NCBI GenBank assembly: GCA_045611685.1
Contig: JAZKXO010000026.1
Location: forward strand, 51,053-115,052
DNA from: SIG701 sp045611685
Lineage (GTDB): Bacteria > Bacillota > Clostridia > Oscillospirales > CAG-272
DNA: 64,000 nt
Direction: 5' to 3'
Positions 56,297-64,000 of the stretch are shown here, one piece after another. Numbering within the stretch: position 1 is the first letter of the stretch; every line of letters starts with the position of its first letter. Made by a program: the position numbers and the translations under genes. Under the pieces are notes generated by a model that worked only from the letters and a program-made list of their open reading frames with translations, made no database searches and was not told where the DNA came from.

Positions 56297-58174
56297 ATGT
56301 CCAACATCATCGTTATCGGCGCGGGGCACGCAGGGTGCGAGGCCGCCCTCGCCGCCGCCCGTATGGGCCTTGACGTCTCCCTTTTCACCATGAGCCTCGA
56401 TTCTATCGCGAATCTTCCCTGCAATCCGTCCATCGGCGGTACGGGCAAGGGGCATCTCGTCTACGAGATCGACGCCCTGGGCGGTGAGATGCCGCTCGCG
56501 GCAGACCGCGCGACGATCCAGTCCCGTATCCTAAATACGGGCAAGGGTGCCGCCGTCCAGTCCAAACGCGTGCAGGCAGATCGGATGCTCTATCATACGC
56601 ACATGAAACGGGCGATCGAGGCGGAGGAGAAAATCCGCCTCGTGCAAGCCGAGGTAACCGCGATCCTCACCGAATCGCTCCCCGACGGCAGGCGGATCGT
56701 CCGCGGCGTTACCGCCTCCCCCGGCGGTGATTTTTTCGCCGACGCGGTCATCATCGCCAGCGGCACGTATCTCGCCGGCCACACCCACGTCGGTACCGTG
56801 CAGAGAGCCGCAGGGCCGGACAATTCCCTGCCCGCCGATTACCTCTCCCAATCGCTCCGCGATGCCGGGATTCCGCTGCAGCGGTTCAAAACGGGTACGC
56901 CGCCGCGCATCCACCGCCGCTCCATTGATTTTGACGCGCTGGAGATCCAGCCGGGGGACGAGATCATCGTGCCGTTCTCCCATAAGACGGACATGGACGC
57001 GCTCAACAAAATCGAGCAGATCCCCTGCCACATCACCTACACGAACGCCGATACGCACAGGATCATTCACGAGAATCTGCACCTCTCGCCGCTCTATTCC
57101 GGGCAGATCCACGGCACGGGGCCGCGCTATTGCCCCTCGATCGAGGACAAGGTCGTCCGCTTCGCGGATAAGGAGCGCCACCAGCTGTTTGTCGAGCCGA
57201 TGGGGCTTACGACCGACGAGATCTACCTGCAGGGATTCTCCTCCTCCCTCCCCGCCGAGGTGCAGTATAAAATGCTCCATTCCCTCCGTGGGTTTGAAAA
57301 CGCCGAGATCATGCGCTATGCGTACGCGATCGAGTACGACTGCTGCGATCCGCGCTGTCTCTTCGCCACGCTGGAGACGAAAAACGTCGAAAACCTCTAC
57401 GGCGCGGGGCAGTTCAACGGCTCGTCGGGCTACGAGGAAGCGGCGTGCCAGGGCCTTATCGCGGGCACCAACGCCGCCGCAAAAATTCTCGGTCTTCCGC
57501 CGCTCGTTCTGAACCGCGCGTCCTCGTACATCGGTGTGCTGATCGACGATCTCGTAACGAAGGGCACGGCTGAGCCGTACCGCATTATGACCTCGCGCTC
57601 GGAATTCCGCCTGCTTCTGCGGCAGGATAACGCAGAAGATCGCCTCATCGAATTCGGCAAAACGGCGGGGCTCGTATCCGAGGAGCGCTATGCGCAATTC
57701 CTCGCACGCAGAGCGCGGATCGAAGCGGAAAAGGAGCGCCTTTCGCACGTGAACGTGGGCCCGACCGCTTCGGTGAACGGCATGCTCGAGAGAGCGGGAT
57801 CGACGCCCCTTTCGTCGGGCGCGACGGTAGCGGATCTTCTCCGCCGCCCCGAGATCACCTACGAAAAAACGAAGGAAATCGACCCCGATCGCCCGACGCT
57901 CCCGTACCGCGAGGCTGTGTCCGTGGAGATCGAGATAAAATACGAGGGCTACATCCGCCGCCAGCGGGATGCGGCACGGCGTATGGAGAAAATGGACGAT
58001 ATGCCCCTCCCCGCCGATCTTGATTACAAAAATATCCCGGGTCTGCGCCTGGAAGCCGCGCAAAAGCTCGCGGCGATCCACCCCCTCAGTCTCGGGCAAG
58101 CCGAGCGCATCTCCGGCGTCAATCCCGCGGATATAACCGTGCTCTACATCTTCCTTTCGCAGAAAAGAAAATGA
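56297..58174 (+). CDS. mnmG: tRNA uridine-5-carboxymethylaminomethyl modification enzyme MnmG (GidA)
   Basis: A 625-residue FAD enzyme that with MnmE modifies U34 of tRNAs. It has VIGAGHAGCEAALAAAR, PCNPSIGGTGKGHLVYEIDALGG, GRYCPSIEDKVVRF-like PRYCPSIEDK, MGLTTDEIY, ASSYIGVLIDDLVTKGT and the C-terminal SGVNPADITVLYI. The ATG at 56297 has CGGAG. mnmE is not next to it. A partial copy of its 3' end lies at 58310. Confidence 0.97.
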   Translation: MSNIIVIGAGHAGCEAALAAARMGLDVSLFTMSLDSIANLPCNPSIGGTGKGHLVYEIDALGGEMPLAADRATIQSRILNTGKGAAVQSKRVQADRMLYHTHMKRAIEAEEKIRLVQAEVTAILTESLPDGRRIVRGVTASPGGDFFADAVIIASGTYLAGHTHVGTVQRAAGPDNSLPADYLSQSLRDAGIPLQRFKTGTPPRIHRRSIDFDALEIQPGDEIIVPFSHKTDMDALNKIEQIPCHITYTNADTHRIIHENLHLSPLYSGQIHGTGPRYCPSIEDKVVRFADKERHQLFVEPMGLTTDEIYLQGFSSSLPAEVQYKMLHSLRGFENAEIMRYAYAIEYDCCDPRCLFATLETKNVENLYGAGQFNGSSGYEEAACQGLIAGTNAAAKILGLPPLVLNRASSYIGVLIDDLVTKGTAEPYRIMTSRSEFRLLLRQDNAEDRLIEFGKTAGLVSEERYAQFLARRARIEAEKERLSHVNVGPTASVNGMLERAGSTPLSSGATVADLLRRPEITYEKTKEIDPDRPTLPYREAVSVEIEIKYEGYIRRQRDAARRMEKMDDMPLPADLDYKNIPGLRLEAAQKLAAIHPLSLGQAERISGVNPADITVLYIFLSQKRK

Positions 58175-58309
58175 TTTGAAAAGAGCCTCACAAAAGGGGG
58201 TACGGGGGACGAAGTCCCCCGTCGAAAAGAAGATTTCGCGCGGCGGGAGCACCCCGTCGGGAGAAACGCTTCGTCCCGCGCGGCGGCGCTTTCCGATATC
58301 GGCACACAC

Positions 58310-58357
58310 GCCGATATAACCGTGCTCTACATCTACCTTTCGCAGAAGCGTAAGTAA
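58310..58357 (+). pseudogene. Duplicated 3' tail of mnmG
   Basis: This 48-base stretch encodes ADITVLYIYLSQKRK and a stop, the same as the MnmG C-terminus ADITVLYIFLSQKRK, with silent changes in several codons and one Phe-to-Tyr change. It is separated from the real end by 135 bases of GC-rich sequence. It is not preceded by any start or upstream gene body, so it is a scar. Confidence 0.8.
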
Positions 58358-58406
58358 AGTTTTTGAAGGGGTTCGGGGGGACTTTTTTCAAAAAGTCCCC
58401 TCCGAT
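58358..58406. repeat. Repeat family B copy before rsmG
   Basis: AGTTTTTGAAGGGGTTCG followed by a GGGGACTTTTT/AAAAAGTCCCC hairpin. It lies immediately before the rsmG start and leaves no visible Shine-Dalgarno sequence there. Confidence 0.75.
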
Positions 58407-58413
58407 AGTATTT

Positions 58414-59136
58414 ATGAAAGATAAAATTCTGAGGCATCCGTGCCTGCCGGCACGCTTTTCGGGAAACGACGCCTTGTTTGATCGGCTTTCTGCCGTCGCC
58501 GAGTGCCTCATCGAAGCAAACCGAAAATTCAACCTCACCGCGATCACCGATCCCGATGAGATCGTCTCTAAGCATATCGTCGATTCGCTCATCGCCGCCG
58601 ATCTCGTGGCTGAGGCGGCAGAGGGCCGCCCGTCTTCCCTCATTGATATAGGAAGCGGCGCGGGCTTCCCTTCCTTGCCGATCGCCGCCGCTCTCCCCCA
58701 TCTCAACGTCACGGCGCTCGACAGCACGGCGAAGAAATGCACCTACATGAACGAAACCGCAAAATCGGCATCCATTCCCCACTTTCGTGCAATTTCGGGG
58801 CGTGCCGAGGATCTCGCCGCCCAAAAAACGCACCGCGACGCGTATGATTTCGCCACCGCGCGTGCCGTCGCGAATCTGCCCGTCCTTCTGGAGCTGTGTC
58901 TTCCGTTCGTAAAAGTCGGCGGCATCTTTTTCGCTCTGAAGGGCAAAAACGCCCCCGAGGAAATAAAAGCCTCCAAAAACGCGCTTTCAAAACTCGGCGC
59001 GAAACTCGAAAAAACGGACGAATACCGCATCCCCGGCGACGACTCGCCCCGCTATCTCCTTACAATACGAAAAATTTCGCCAACCCCCGCCGGATTTCCG
59101 CGGCATTACTCGCAGATCTCAAAAAAACCGCTTTGA
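58414..59136 (+). CDS. rsmG: 16S rRNA (guanine527-N7)-methyltransferase RsmG (GidB)
   Basis: A 240-residue SAM methyltransferase modifying G527 of 16S rRNA. It has NRKFNLTAITDPDEIVSKHIVDSL, the SAM loop IDIGSGAGFPSLP, VTALDSTAKKCTYMNE and RAVANLPVLLELCLPFVKVGG. Length is typical. No ribosome binding site is visible before the ATG at 58414, where a family B hairpin sits. The gene follows mnmG in the conserved origin-proximal order. Its stop lies inside the following terminator. Confidence 0.95.
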   Translation: MKDKILRHPCLPARFSGNDALFDRLSAVAECLIEANRKFNLTAITDPDEIVSKHIVDSLIAADLVAEAAEGRPSSLIDIGSGAGFPSLPIAAALPHLNVTALDSTAKKCTYMNETAKSASIPHFRAISGRAEDLAAQKTHRDAYDFATARAVANLPVLLELCLPFVKVGGIFFALKGKNAPEEIKASKNALSKLGAKLEKTDEYRIPGDDSPRYLLTIRKISPTPAGFPRHYSQISKKPL

Positions 59137-59149
59137 TAGGCGGTTTTTT
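59122..59149 (+). terminator. Terminator of rsmG
   Basis: AAAAAACCGC/GCGGTTTTTT stem that includes the last codons of rsmG, followed by T-rich sequence. Bases 59150-59374 hold no further gene; a GC-poor stretch precedes the noc start. Confidence 0.85.
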
Positions 59150-59374
59150 CTTTTTCTCCGTCCCCTTCACCCTTCCCCGCCGTCTCTCAGCGGCAATTAC
59201 CATTTACTGATGCTTATTTATAAATTTTACCAATTACAAATATATCCGCGCTTTCCCCGACCAAATAAAATTTTCTTTTACAGCGGGATTTTTGCCGTTT
59301 CCGTCTTTCCCCCGTGGTAGAATGATTTCCCACCCAACGAGGGGCAAAAAACGAAAAAGCAAAGGAGAAAAGAA

Positions 59375-60214
59375 ATGGCAGAAAATCTTATCACCAAAAC
59401 AAAGCGCAGAACAGACGACGGGATCATCCACCAAATCCCGATCGACGAAATACGACCGAATCCGGCACAGCCGCGGCGCGTGTTCGCGCCCGACGCGATC
59501 GCCGCCTTGTCGGACAGCATCCGCCGCTACGGCGTGATCCAGCCCTTGTCGGTGCGCCGCATCGCTGACGGCACGTTTGAACTGATCGCGGGCGAAAGAC
59601 GCCTCAGAGCGGCTGCCGCCATCGGCATGGAGACGGTGCCGTGCGTGATCGCCGAGGCAGACGAGCGCACCTCCGCCGCCATGGCGATCATCGAGAACAT
59701 ACAGCGCGAAAACCTCAATATGTTCGAGGAGGCGGTCGCGTTTTCCTCGCTCATCCGTCTTTATAACCTCACGCAGGACGAGATCGCGGCAAAGCTGTCC
59801 GTCAGCCAGTCGTTCGTGGCGAACAAACTGCGCCTGCTTCGCTATCTGCCCGACGAACAGAGCCTTATCCTCACAGCAAATCTTACGGAGCGCCACGCCA
59901 GAGCGCTCTTGCGCCTTTCGGGCGACGATCGGCTGACCGCGCTTCGCGAGGTGATCATGAACCGCCTGAACGTTGCCGATACCGAGGCGTACGTAGAATC
60001 TATCCTGCATCCTACGGAGGAAGCGCCGAAACCCGCCCAGCCAAAGCCCGTAATCCCGAAAAACCGCGCGGCGATCCTCGGCGACGTCCGTCTTTTCTAT
60101 AATTCCGTCAATCACGCGGTTGATATCATGCGGCAGGCAGGCGTGCACGCCACGACCGAGAAACGCGAAACGGAGGAGGGCACGGAAATCCTCATCAAAA
60201 TCCCGCGCAGGTGA
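59375..60214 (+). CDS. noc: ParB-family nucleoid occlusion protein (Noc-like)
   Basis: A 279-residue ParB-like CTPase/DNA-binding protein. It has IPIDEIRPNPAQPRRVF, GVIQPLSVRR, GERRLRAAAAIG, ENIQRENLN and an HTH with LTQDEIAAKLSVSQSFVANKLRLL. Position between rsmG and parA matches Noc, which binds its own sites and blocks division over DNA. It could be a second ParB instead. AAAGGAG precedes the ATG at 59375. Confidence 0.85.
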   Translation: MAENLITKTKRRTDDGIIHQIPIDEIRPNPAQPRRVFAPDAIAALSDSIRRYGVIQPLSVRRIADGTFELIAGERRLRAAAAIGMETVPCVIAEADERTSAAMAIIENIQRENLNMFEEAVAFSSLIRLYNLTQDEIAAKLSVSQSFVANKLRLLRYLPDEQSLILTANLTERHARALLRLSGDDRLTALREVIMNRLNVADTEAYVESILHPTEEAPKPAQPKPVIPKNRAAILGDVRLFYNSVNHAVDIMRQAGVHATTEKRETEEGTEILIKIPRR

Positions 60215-60250
60215 AGGGAAGGGACAAGTCCGAATTCACCATCCCCCACC

Positions 60251-60266
60251 TGTTTCACGTGAAACA
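60251..60266. promoter_or_regulatory. parS site 1
   Basis: Perfect TGTTTCACGTGAAACA, the ParB-binding consensus of chromosome segregation systems. Confidence 0.95.
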
Positions 60267-60284
60267 TTTACCTCGCTTTGCACT

Positions 60285-60300
60285 TGTTTCACGTGAAACA
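60285..60300. promoter_or_regulatory. parS site 2
   Basis: A second perfect TGTTTCACGTGAAACA, 34 bases from the first, close to three helical turns, in the short gap between noc and parA. Confidence 0.95.
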
Positions 60301-60325
60301 TTTTTCTTGTTAAAAAACTGTTTAC

Positions 60326-60354
60326 TTGATTTTTTGCCGTTTTTATGCTATAAT
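60326..60354 (+). promoter_or_regulatory. Promoter of parA-parB
   Basis: TTGATT (60326-60331) and TATAAT (60349-60354), spacer 17. The promoter lies directly beside parS, so ParB binding could affect it. Confidence 0.7.
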
Positions 60355-60384
60355 AATCCCATCTTATAGTACGGAGGCGGCGCT

Positions 60385-61155
60385 GTGGAAACCGCAATTC
60401 TTGCTTTTGCCAATCAAAAGGGCGGCGTGGGAAAAACCACCTCGACCGTGAATATTGCCGCGTGCCTCGGGCATCTCGGCTACAAAACGTTGCTTATCGA
60501 CTCCGATCCGCAGGGAAATGCGTCCACCGGCGTCGGAGTTTTCAAGAAAAACCTGCGCCATTCGCTCTACGACGTTCTCACGGGCGCATGCACGGCAAAG
60601 GATGCGATCGTCGAGACAAAATACAAAAATTTGTCCGTTTTGCCCGCTACGATCGAGCTTGCGGGCGCGGAATTCGACCTGATTGAAAGGGAACACCACG
60701 AATCAGCACTCCGCGAAGCGATCGCGTCGCTTGACGGCGCGTACGATTTCGTCCTCATAGATTGCCCGCCGTCGCTCGGTATGCTCACCGTAAACGCGCT
60801 TTCGGCGGCGCACGGCGTCATCATTCCGATGCAGTGTGAGTATTTCGCGCTTGAGGGGCTTTCACAGCTCATGATGTCGGTTCGCCGCGTCAAACAGCAT
60901 TACAATCCCGATATCGTCATTTCCGGCATCCTCATCACGATGTACGACGGACGGCTGAATCTGAGCGCGCAGGTGCTGGCAGAACTAAAGAAATACTACG
61001 CGGACAAGCTCTTCTCGTCCATGATTCCGAGAAACGTAAAGCTTTCCGAGGCGCCGAGCTTCGGAAAACCGATCTTCTACCACGATAAATACTCCCGCGG
61101 CAGCCTCGCGTATCTTGATATAGCCAAAGAGATCGCCGAGCGGTGCGGGGTTTGA
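60385..61155 (+). CDS. parA: Chromosome partitioning ATPase ParA (Soj)
   Basis: A 256-residue deviant Walker ATPase that works with ParB to position the origin and regulate DnaA. The P-loop KGGVGKTTSTVN, IDSDPQGN, DCPPSLGMLTVNA and MQCEYFALEGL are intact. The start is a GTG (60385) with ACGGAGG 7 bases upstream. parB follows after 36 bases. Origin-proximal genes of this order are typical for Firmicutes. Confidence 0.97.
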   Translation: METAILAFANQKGGVGKTTSTVNIAACLGHLGYKTLLIDSDPQGNASTGVGVFKKNLRHSLYDVLTGACTAKDAIVETKYKNLSVLPATIELAGAEFDLIEREHHESALREAIASLDGAYDFVLIDCPPSLGMLTVNALSAAHGVIIPMQCEYFALEGLSQLMMSVRRVKQHYNPDIVISGILITMYDGRLNLSAQVLAELKKYYADKLFSSMIPRNVKLSEAPSFGKPIFYHDKYSRGSLAYLDIAKEIAERCGV

Positions 61156-61191
61156 CGAAAATCCACCAAAAGAACGATGGGAGACATAAAA

Positions 61192-62079
61192 ATGGCAAAG
61201 AAAAGCGGCCTTGGACGCGGTCTTGACGTGATTTTCAGCGATAATGAGCTGGATCGCGCCCAAAAAGACGATATACAAAAAATTCGGCTTTCGATGATTG
61301 AGCCGAAGCCGAATCAGCCGAGACAGAATTTCGACGGGGAAGCGCTCTCAGCACTTGCCGATTCGATCGCGCAGAACGGCGTTTTACAGCCGATCCTCGT
61401 GCGTCCGTCGGCGGAGGAAGGGTTTTACCAGATCATCGCGGGCGAGCGGCGCTGGCGCGCCTCAAAAATGGCGGGACTCACCGAGATTCCTGCCGTCGTC
61501 GTCGAAGCGGATGAACTCAAAGCGGCGCAGTTTGCACTGATCGAGAACATCCAGAGAGAAGATCTCGACGCGTGGGAAGAAGCGGCGGCGTACGATCGGC
61601 TGATCGGCGAATTCGCCCTCAGTCAGGAGGAGCTCGCGCGGACGATGGGCAAAAGCCGCTCCGCGATCGCGAACACGCTCCGTCTTCTCGATCTCCCCGA
61701 AGAAATCGTGGCGCTGCTCCGCGAGGACAAGCTTTCAGCAGGGCACTGCCGTGCACTGCTCGGCCTGCGCGATCCCGCGCTCATGATGTCGATCGCAGAA
61801 AAAGCGATCCATCGCAATCTGTCCGTCCGCGAGATCGAATCGGCGGTAAAAGCCGCGAACCGCGCGTATCTTGCCGAGCGCGAGATGACGGACGAGGACG
61901 AAGAAACGCTTCATATTGATTACATGGCGGAGCTGGAGGCACGCGCGACGACGATGCTCGGCAGAAGACTCCGCATCCAGTCCGGCAAACGCAAGAAGAT
62001 CGTGTCGATCGAGTTCCAGAACGACGAGGATCTGTCGGATCTTCTCAACCGCATCTGCGGCGGGAACGTGATGGACTGA
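61192..62079 (+). CDS. parB: Chromosome partitioning protein ParB (Spo0J)
   Basis: A 295-residue CTPase that loads on parS. MAKKSGLGRGLDVIF is the usual start with GRGL, then PKPNQPRQNFD, GERRWRASKMAGL, ENIQREDLDAWEEA, an HTH (LSQEELARTMGKSRSAIANTLRLL) and a C-terminal dimerisation region. I prefer the ATG at 61192 because GGGAG lies 8 bases upstream; the ATG at 61177 has none. Confidence 0.97.
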   Translation: MAKKSGLGRGLDVIFSDNELDRAQKDDIQKIRLSMIEPKPNQPRQNFDGEALSALADSIAQNGVLQPILVRPSAEEGFYQIIAGERRWRASKMAGLTEIPAVVVEADELKAAQFALIENIQREDLDAWEEAAAYDRLIGEFALSQEELARTMGKSRSAIANTLRLLDLPEEIVALLREDKLSAGHCRALLGLRDPALMMSIAEKAIHRNLSVREIESAVKAANRAYLAEREMTDEDEETLHIDYMAELEARATTMLGRRLRIQSGKRKKIVSIEFQNDEDLSDLLNRICGGNVMD

Positions 62080-62095
62080 CACCCCGGAGGCTCGT

Positions 62096-62674
62096 ATGAA
62101 CAACTTCCTGCTTACGATCAGCGAAAATATAGAGATCAACAACCCCATCCTCAATATGGATATGCTTATCTGGGGCGTTGTCGGCGGCCTTATGGCGGGC
62201 GCCGTTCTGACGGTGATCGGCCGCCGCTCGCTCGGCATCTTCGTAAAGAGGCTGAAAGCGGCAGGGGCCAGCACGCCCGAGAGTGCGGTAACGCTCGCCG
62301 ATCTCGGCATGGAGAAGGATTTTTTCCTCCGTGCGGCGCTCAAAACGGGGAAGCCTCTCCGTAAATACGCGCTCATAGCGAACGAGGACGCTTTTTTCGC
62401 GAAAAAGCCGTCGAACAGCCGCGCGCTCACCGTGCTGCGAAAAATCTTCTCCCTCGCCGATGCAGAAGAGACGGCCGTCGCCGATCTCTCGGTGGCGAAA
62501 TTCTATATGCCCGAGGAAGAACGCCGAACCGCCGAGGTGCGCTTTGACGCCAAGGGCGCGGATCTTCTGGGCCTCTTGTTCTCGGCGATCCTGCTTGTGG
62601 CGCTCGGGTTTGCGCTTCGCTTCCTTTTGCCGGAGCTTTTGACGTTCCTCGACAATTTTCTCCCGATCACATAA
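62096..62674 (+). CDS. Two-helix membrane protein after parB, unknown function
   Basis: A 192-residue protein with one helix near the N-terminus (about 24-43) and one near the C-terminus (about 160-182). Between them lies a soluble domain of about 115 residues with FFLRAALKTGKPLRKYALIANED and RALTVLRKIFSLAD. The ribosome binding site CGGAGG is strong, 16 bases after parB, so it is likely cotranscribed with parAB. No known family was recognised; a role in the segregation or envelope zone near the origin is only suggested by location. Confidence 0.65.
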   Translation: MNNFLLTISENIEINNPILNMDMLIWGVVGGLMAGAVLTVIGRRSLGIFVKRLKAAGASTPESAVTLADLGMEKDFFLRAALKTGKPLRKYALIANEDAFFAKKPSNSRALTVLRKIFSLADAEETAVADLSVAKFYMPEEERRTAEVRFDAKGADLLGLLFSAILLVALGFALRFLLPELLTFLDNFLPIT

Positions 62675-62710
62675 GGGAATCATATTATAAATCTGGAAGG
62701 ATATGGAATT

Positions 62711-63520
62711 ATGACGAACGATAGACCGATCCGCGTGAAAAAGCGCGGTCCCATAGCCGTTCTTCTGACGATCACCGCGATCGCCGTCGCCGTACTTCTT
62801 TTGGCGGGCGGAATTTTGTACGCAACGGGCATCCGCTACGTACGTGCGCAGTCGGATCTTGGCGTGATCAAATTTTTCGGGCGCGTGGATGATGCCGGCG
62901 AGCCGATATCCGGCACGATCGTGTATCCGGGCGGCGCGCGCGCAAAGCTCAAGGCAGGCGAGAGCGAGATTACGTTCTCGAACGGCGACGTCTACGAGGG
63001 ATCTCTCAAAAATCTCCAAAAGGACGGCGCGGGCAAGCTGGCGTACAAAAACGGGGACGTGTACGAGGGCGAGTTTGCCGCCGATAAGCCGGACGGTAAG
63101 GGTATTTACGTCTATGCGAACGGCGACCGCTACGAAGGCGAGTTTGCCGCGGGCCAAAAGGACGGCGCAGGCGAGTACGTCTGGGCGGACGGGAGCGTCT
63201 ACAAGGGCGAGTTCCGCCGCGACAAAAAGCACGGAGACGGCGTATTCACCTGGGTGAACGGCGACGTGTACGAGGGCGAATACAAGGACGATCTGAAAGA
63301 AGGGCGCGGCATCTACCGCTTCACGAACGGCGACGTGTACGAGGGATCGTACGTCGGGGACGTGCGATCAGGGCAGGGCGTTTACACCTGGGCGAACGGC
63401 GAACGGTATGAAGGCAATTTCCGCGATAACGTGATGTGGGGCGAGGGCGTGTACTCGTGGCCCTCCGGACGCGTCTATACCGGTTATTTTGAAAACGGGG
63501 TTATCGTGAGAGTGGAATAA
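62711..63520 (+). CDS. MORN-repeat protein with N-terminal membrane helix
   Basis: A 269-residue protein. One membrane helix (about 15-38) is followed by a short linker and then eight tandem MORN repeats of 23 residues each, based on NGDVYEGEF...G.G (from about residue 85 to the end). MORN modules bind phospholipids or other proteins. Position downstream of parB and a membrane protein suggests a linked envelope function. It may instead be an extracellular protein with the helix as a signal anchor. Confidence 0.82.
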   Translation: MTNDRPIRVKKRGPIAVLLTITAIAVAVLLLAGGILYATGIRYVRAQSDLGVIKFFGRVDDAGEPISGTIVYPGGARAKLKAGESEITFSNGDVYEGSLKNLQKDGAGKLAYKNGDVYEGEFAADKPDGKGIYVYANGDRYEGEFAAGQKDGAGEYVWADGSVYKGEFRRDKKHGDGVFTWVNGDVYEGEYKDDLKEGRGIYRFTNGDVYEGSYVGDVRSGQGVYTWANGERYEGNFRDNVMWGEGVYSWPSGRVYTGYFENGVIVRVE

Positions 63521-63640
63521 TGGAACGGCCGGGGACGTTTTGAAAAAAGCCCCCGCACCCCAAAAACGTTTATAAAGCAATAAAAAACAACGTCTGTGCA
63601 TAATGGGTGTTTTCCTTATCGGAGAATAAAATATGGGTAT
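63521..63640. repeat. Degenerate family B/A repeat
   Basis: GGGGACGTTTTGAAAAAAGCCCCCGCACCCC resembles the B hairpin with a disrupted stem, followed by ACGTTTATAA and AACGTCTGTGC, the start of the A terminator stem without a clear partner. It probably decayed. Confidence 0.6.
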
Positions 63641-63751
63641 GGGCATGGCCCGAGGCATTTGTAATACAAATGCGAAACTGGCGATAAAAACAGAAGAGAG
63701 AGTATTGCGGAAACAAAATTTCGCAAAGCTCTCTCTTTTCTGCTATTTATA

Positions 63752-63930
63752 AGTGATATTCTTTGCTGGCACAAAGAGTGATATTGTCGCACAGCGACAG
63801 TGATATTGAATCCTCACGGCTTCAGTGATATTTTATTCGCCCCTTAACTTGCGAAGCAAATACCACTCGGCGTGAGCCGAATACCACTGCGAAGCAATAT
63901 CACTCGCCGCAGGCAAATAAAATTGGCGTG
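63752..63930. repeat. Palindromic array of AGTGATATT-linked mini-hairpins (family G)
   Basis: Four copies of AGTGATATT (63752, 63777, 63799, 63824) alternate with hairpins CTTTG/CAAAG, GTCGC/GCGAC and GAA..TTC. The second half repeats the scheme in opposite orientation as AATACCACT, AATACCACT and AATATCACT, joined by CGGC/GCCG and GCGAAGC hairpins. The outer parts ATTTTATTCGCC and GGCAAATAAAAT also pair. A long hairpin at 63691-63742 (AGAAGAGAGAG with CTCTCTCTTTTCT) precedes it. No protein is coded. Confidence 0.85.
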
Positions 63931-63957
63931 ATACTCCGTTAAGAGTATCACGCCAAT
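63923..63957. terminator. Strong hairpin beside the AGTGATATT array
   Basis: TTGGCGTGATACT/AGTATCACGCCAA, a perfect 13-bp stem. It overlaps the outer edge of the array and is followed by a family B border (AGGTTTTTGAAAGGGG) at the window end. Confidence 0.65.
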
Positions 63958-64000
63958 GCATAGGCGTTGTTTTTCGTTTGAGGTTTTTGAAAGGGGTGTG

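Noticed and set aside
56531..58309. Minus-strand frame of 592 codons opposite mnmG
   Set aside because: Shadow of mnmG.
58175..58309. Separate small gene between mnmG and the duplicated tail
   Set aside because: No start with ribosome binding site and no protein-like pattern; it looks like repeat sequence.
63752..63930. CRISPR array
   Set aside because: The AGTGATATT units are only 9 bases, spacers are hairpins rather than unique sequences, and orientation flips halfway.
1..64000. tRNA or rRNA genes
   Set aside because: No T-loop GGTTCGAATCC-type sequence with matching acceptor stem and no rRNA signature was found on reading.

Overview
The window looks like chromosome of a high-GC (by eye about 55-60 %) Gram-positive Firmicute of the class Clostridia, probably an uncultured gut lineage (inference). 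The reasons are RNase Y next to YmdB, an mnmG-rsmG-noc-parA-parB block with two perfect parS sites, LexA-type GAAC-N4-GTTC boxes, many lipoproteins with lipoboxes, a D-mannonate-type SDR and KdgK-type kinases, sugar ABC transporters without a dedicated ATPase, and consensus sigma-A promoters with AGGAGG ribosome binding sites. The parABS block at 59-62 kb implies that the replication origin is nearby.

Layout. 1-9 kb: a partial cysteine desulfurase and a lipoprotein on the minus strand, then a plus-strand housekeeping run (secreted Gly-rich protein, rny, ymdB, membrane protein, PHP phosphoesterase, 6-phosphogluconate dehydrogenase, PfkB sugar kinase). 9.3-10 kb: a divergent lipoprotein/XRE-regulator pair with a palindromic operator, enclosed by two identical 45-bp terminators. 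10-20.2 kb: a compact single-operon prophage-like element on the minus strand. It has terminase, portal, scaffold, capsid, three connector proteins, a tail tube-like protein, Dit, a hub, a fibre, a holin-like protein and a lysozyme. It has no integrase, repressor, replication genes, tail chaperones or tape-measure protein. It is driven by a perfect consensus promoter with a LexA-like box just downstream. 20-25 kb: dus, pyk and a polar amino-acid ABC transporter.

25.2-26.1 kb is a stack of dispersed intergenic repeats. 26-28 kb: HAD phosphatase and a UxuB-like SDR. 28-36.2 kb: an unusual operon that joins two MalF/MalG-type permeases to a very long HlyD/MacA-like coiled-coil protein, a MacB-periplasmic-domain protein and a fused solute-binding lipoprotein. 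36.4-39.3 kb: YbaK, a lipid kinase and a second KdgK. 39.3-48 kb: one minus-strand operon with a subtilase lipoprotein, a degenerate subtilase paralogue lacking His, Ser and oxyanion Asn, a radical SAM protein, a YfcE-like phosphodiesterase, mnmA and tcdA. 48-51.5 kb: an EF-G2-type GTPase and a YwaF-like membrane protein.

51.7-52.5 kb is an AT-rich island. It holds a strong promoter, a long structured RNA ending in a terminator, a 69-residue Cys-rich small protein and an AraC remnant. 52.5-63.5 kb: a LarA-like protein, rlmH, a WG-repeat protein, mnmG with a duplicated 3' tail behind it, rsmG, noc, parS sites, parA, parB, a membrane protein and a MORN-repeat protein. The window ends in a palindromic array of AGTGATATT-linked mini-hairpins.

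Most likely candidates for undescribed biology are the tape-measure-less phage particle operon, the structured RNA/Cys-rich protein locus, the subtilase/pseudosubtilase pair, and the hybrid MalFG-MacAB-like envelope operon. At least six families of dispersed intergenic repeats decorate the gaps. All functional statements come from reading motifs; no database search was run.
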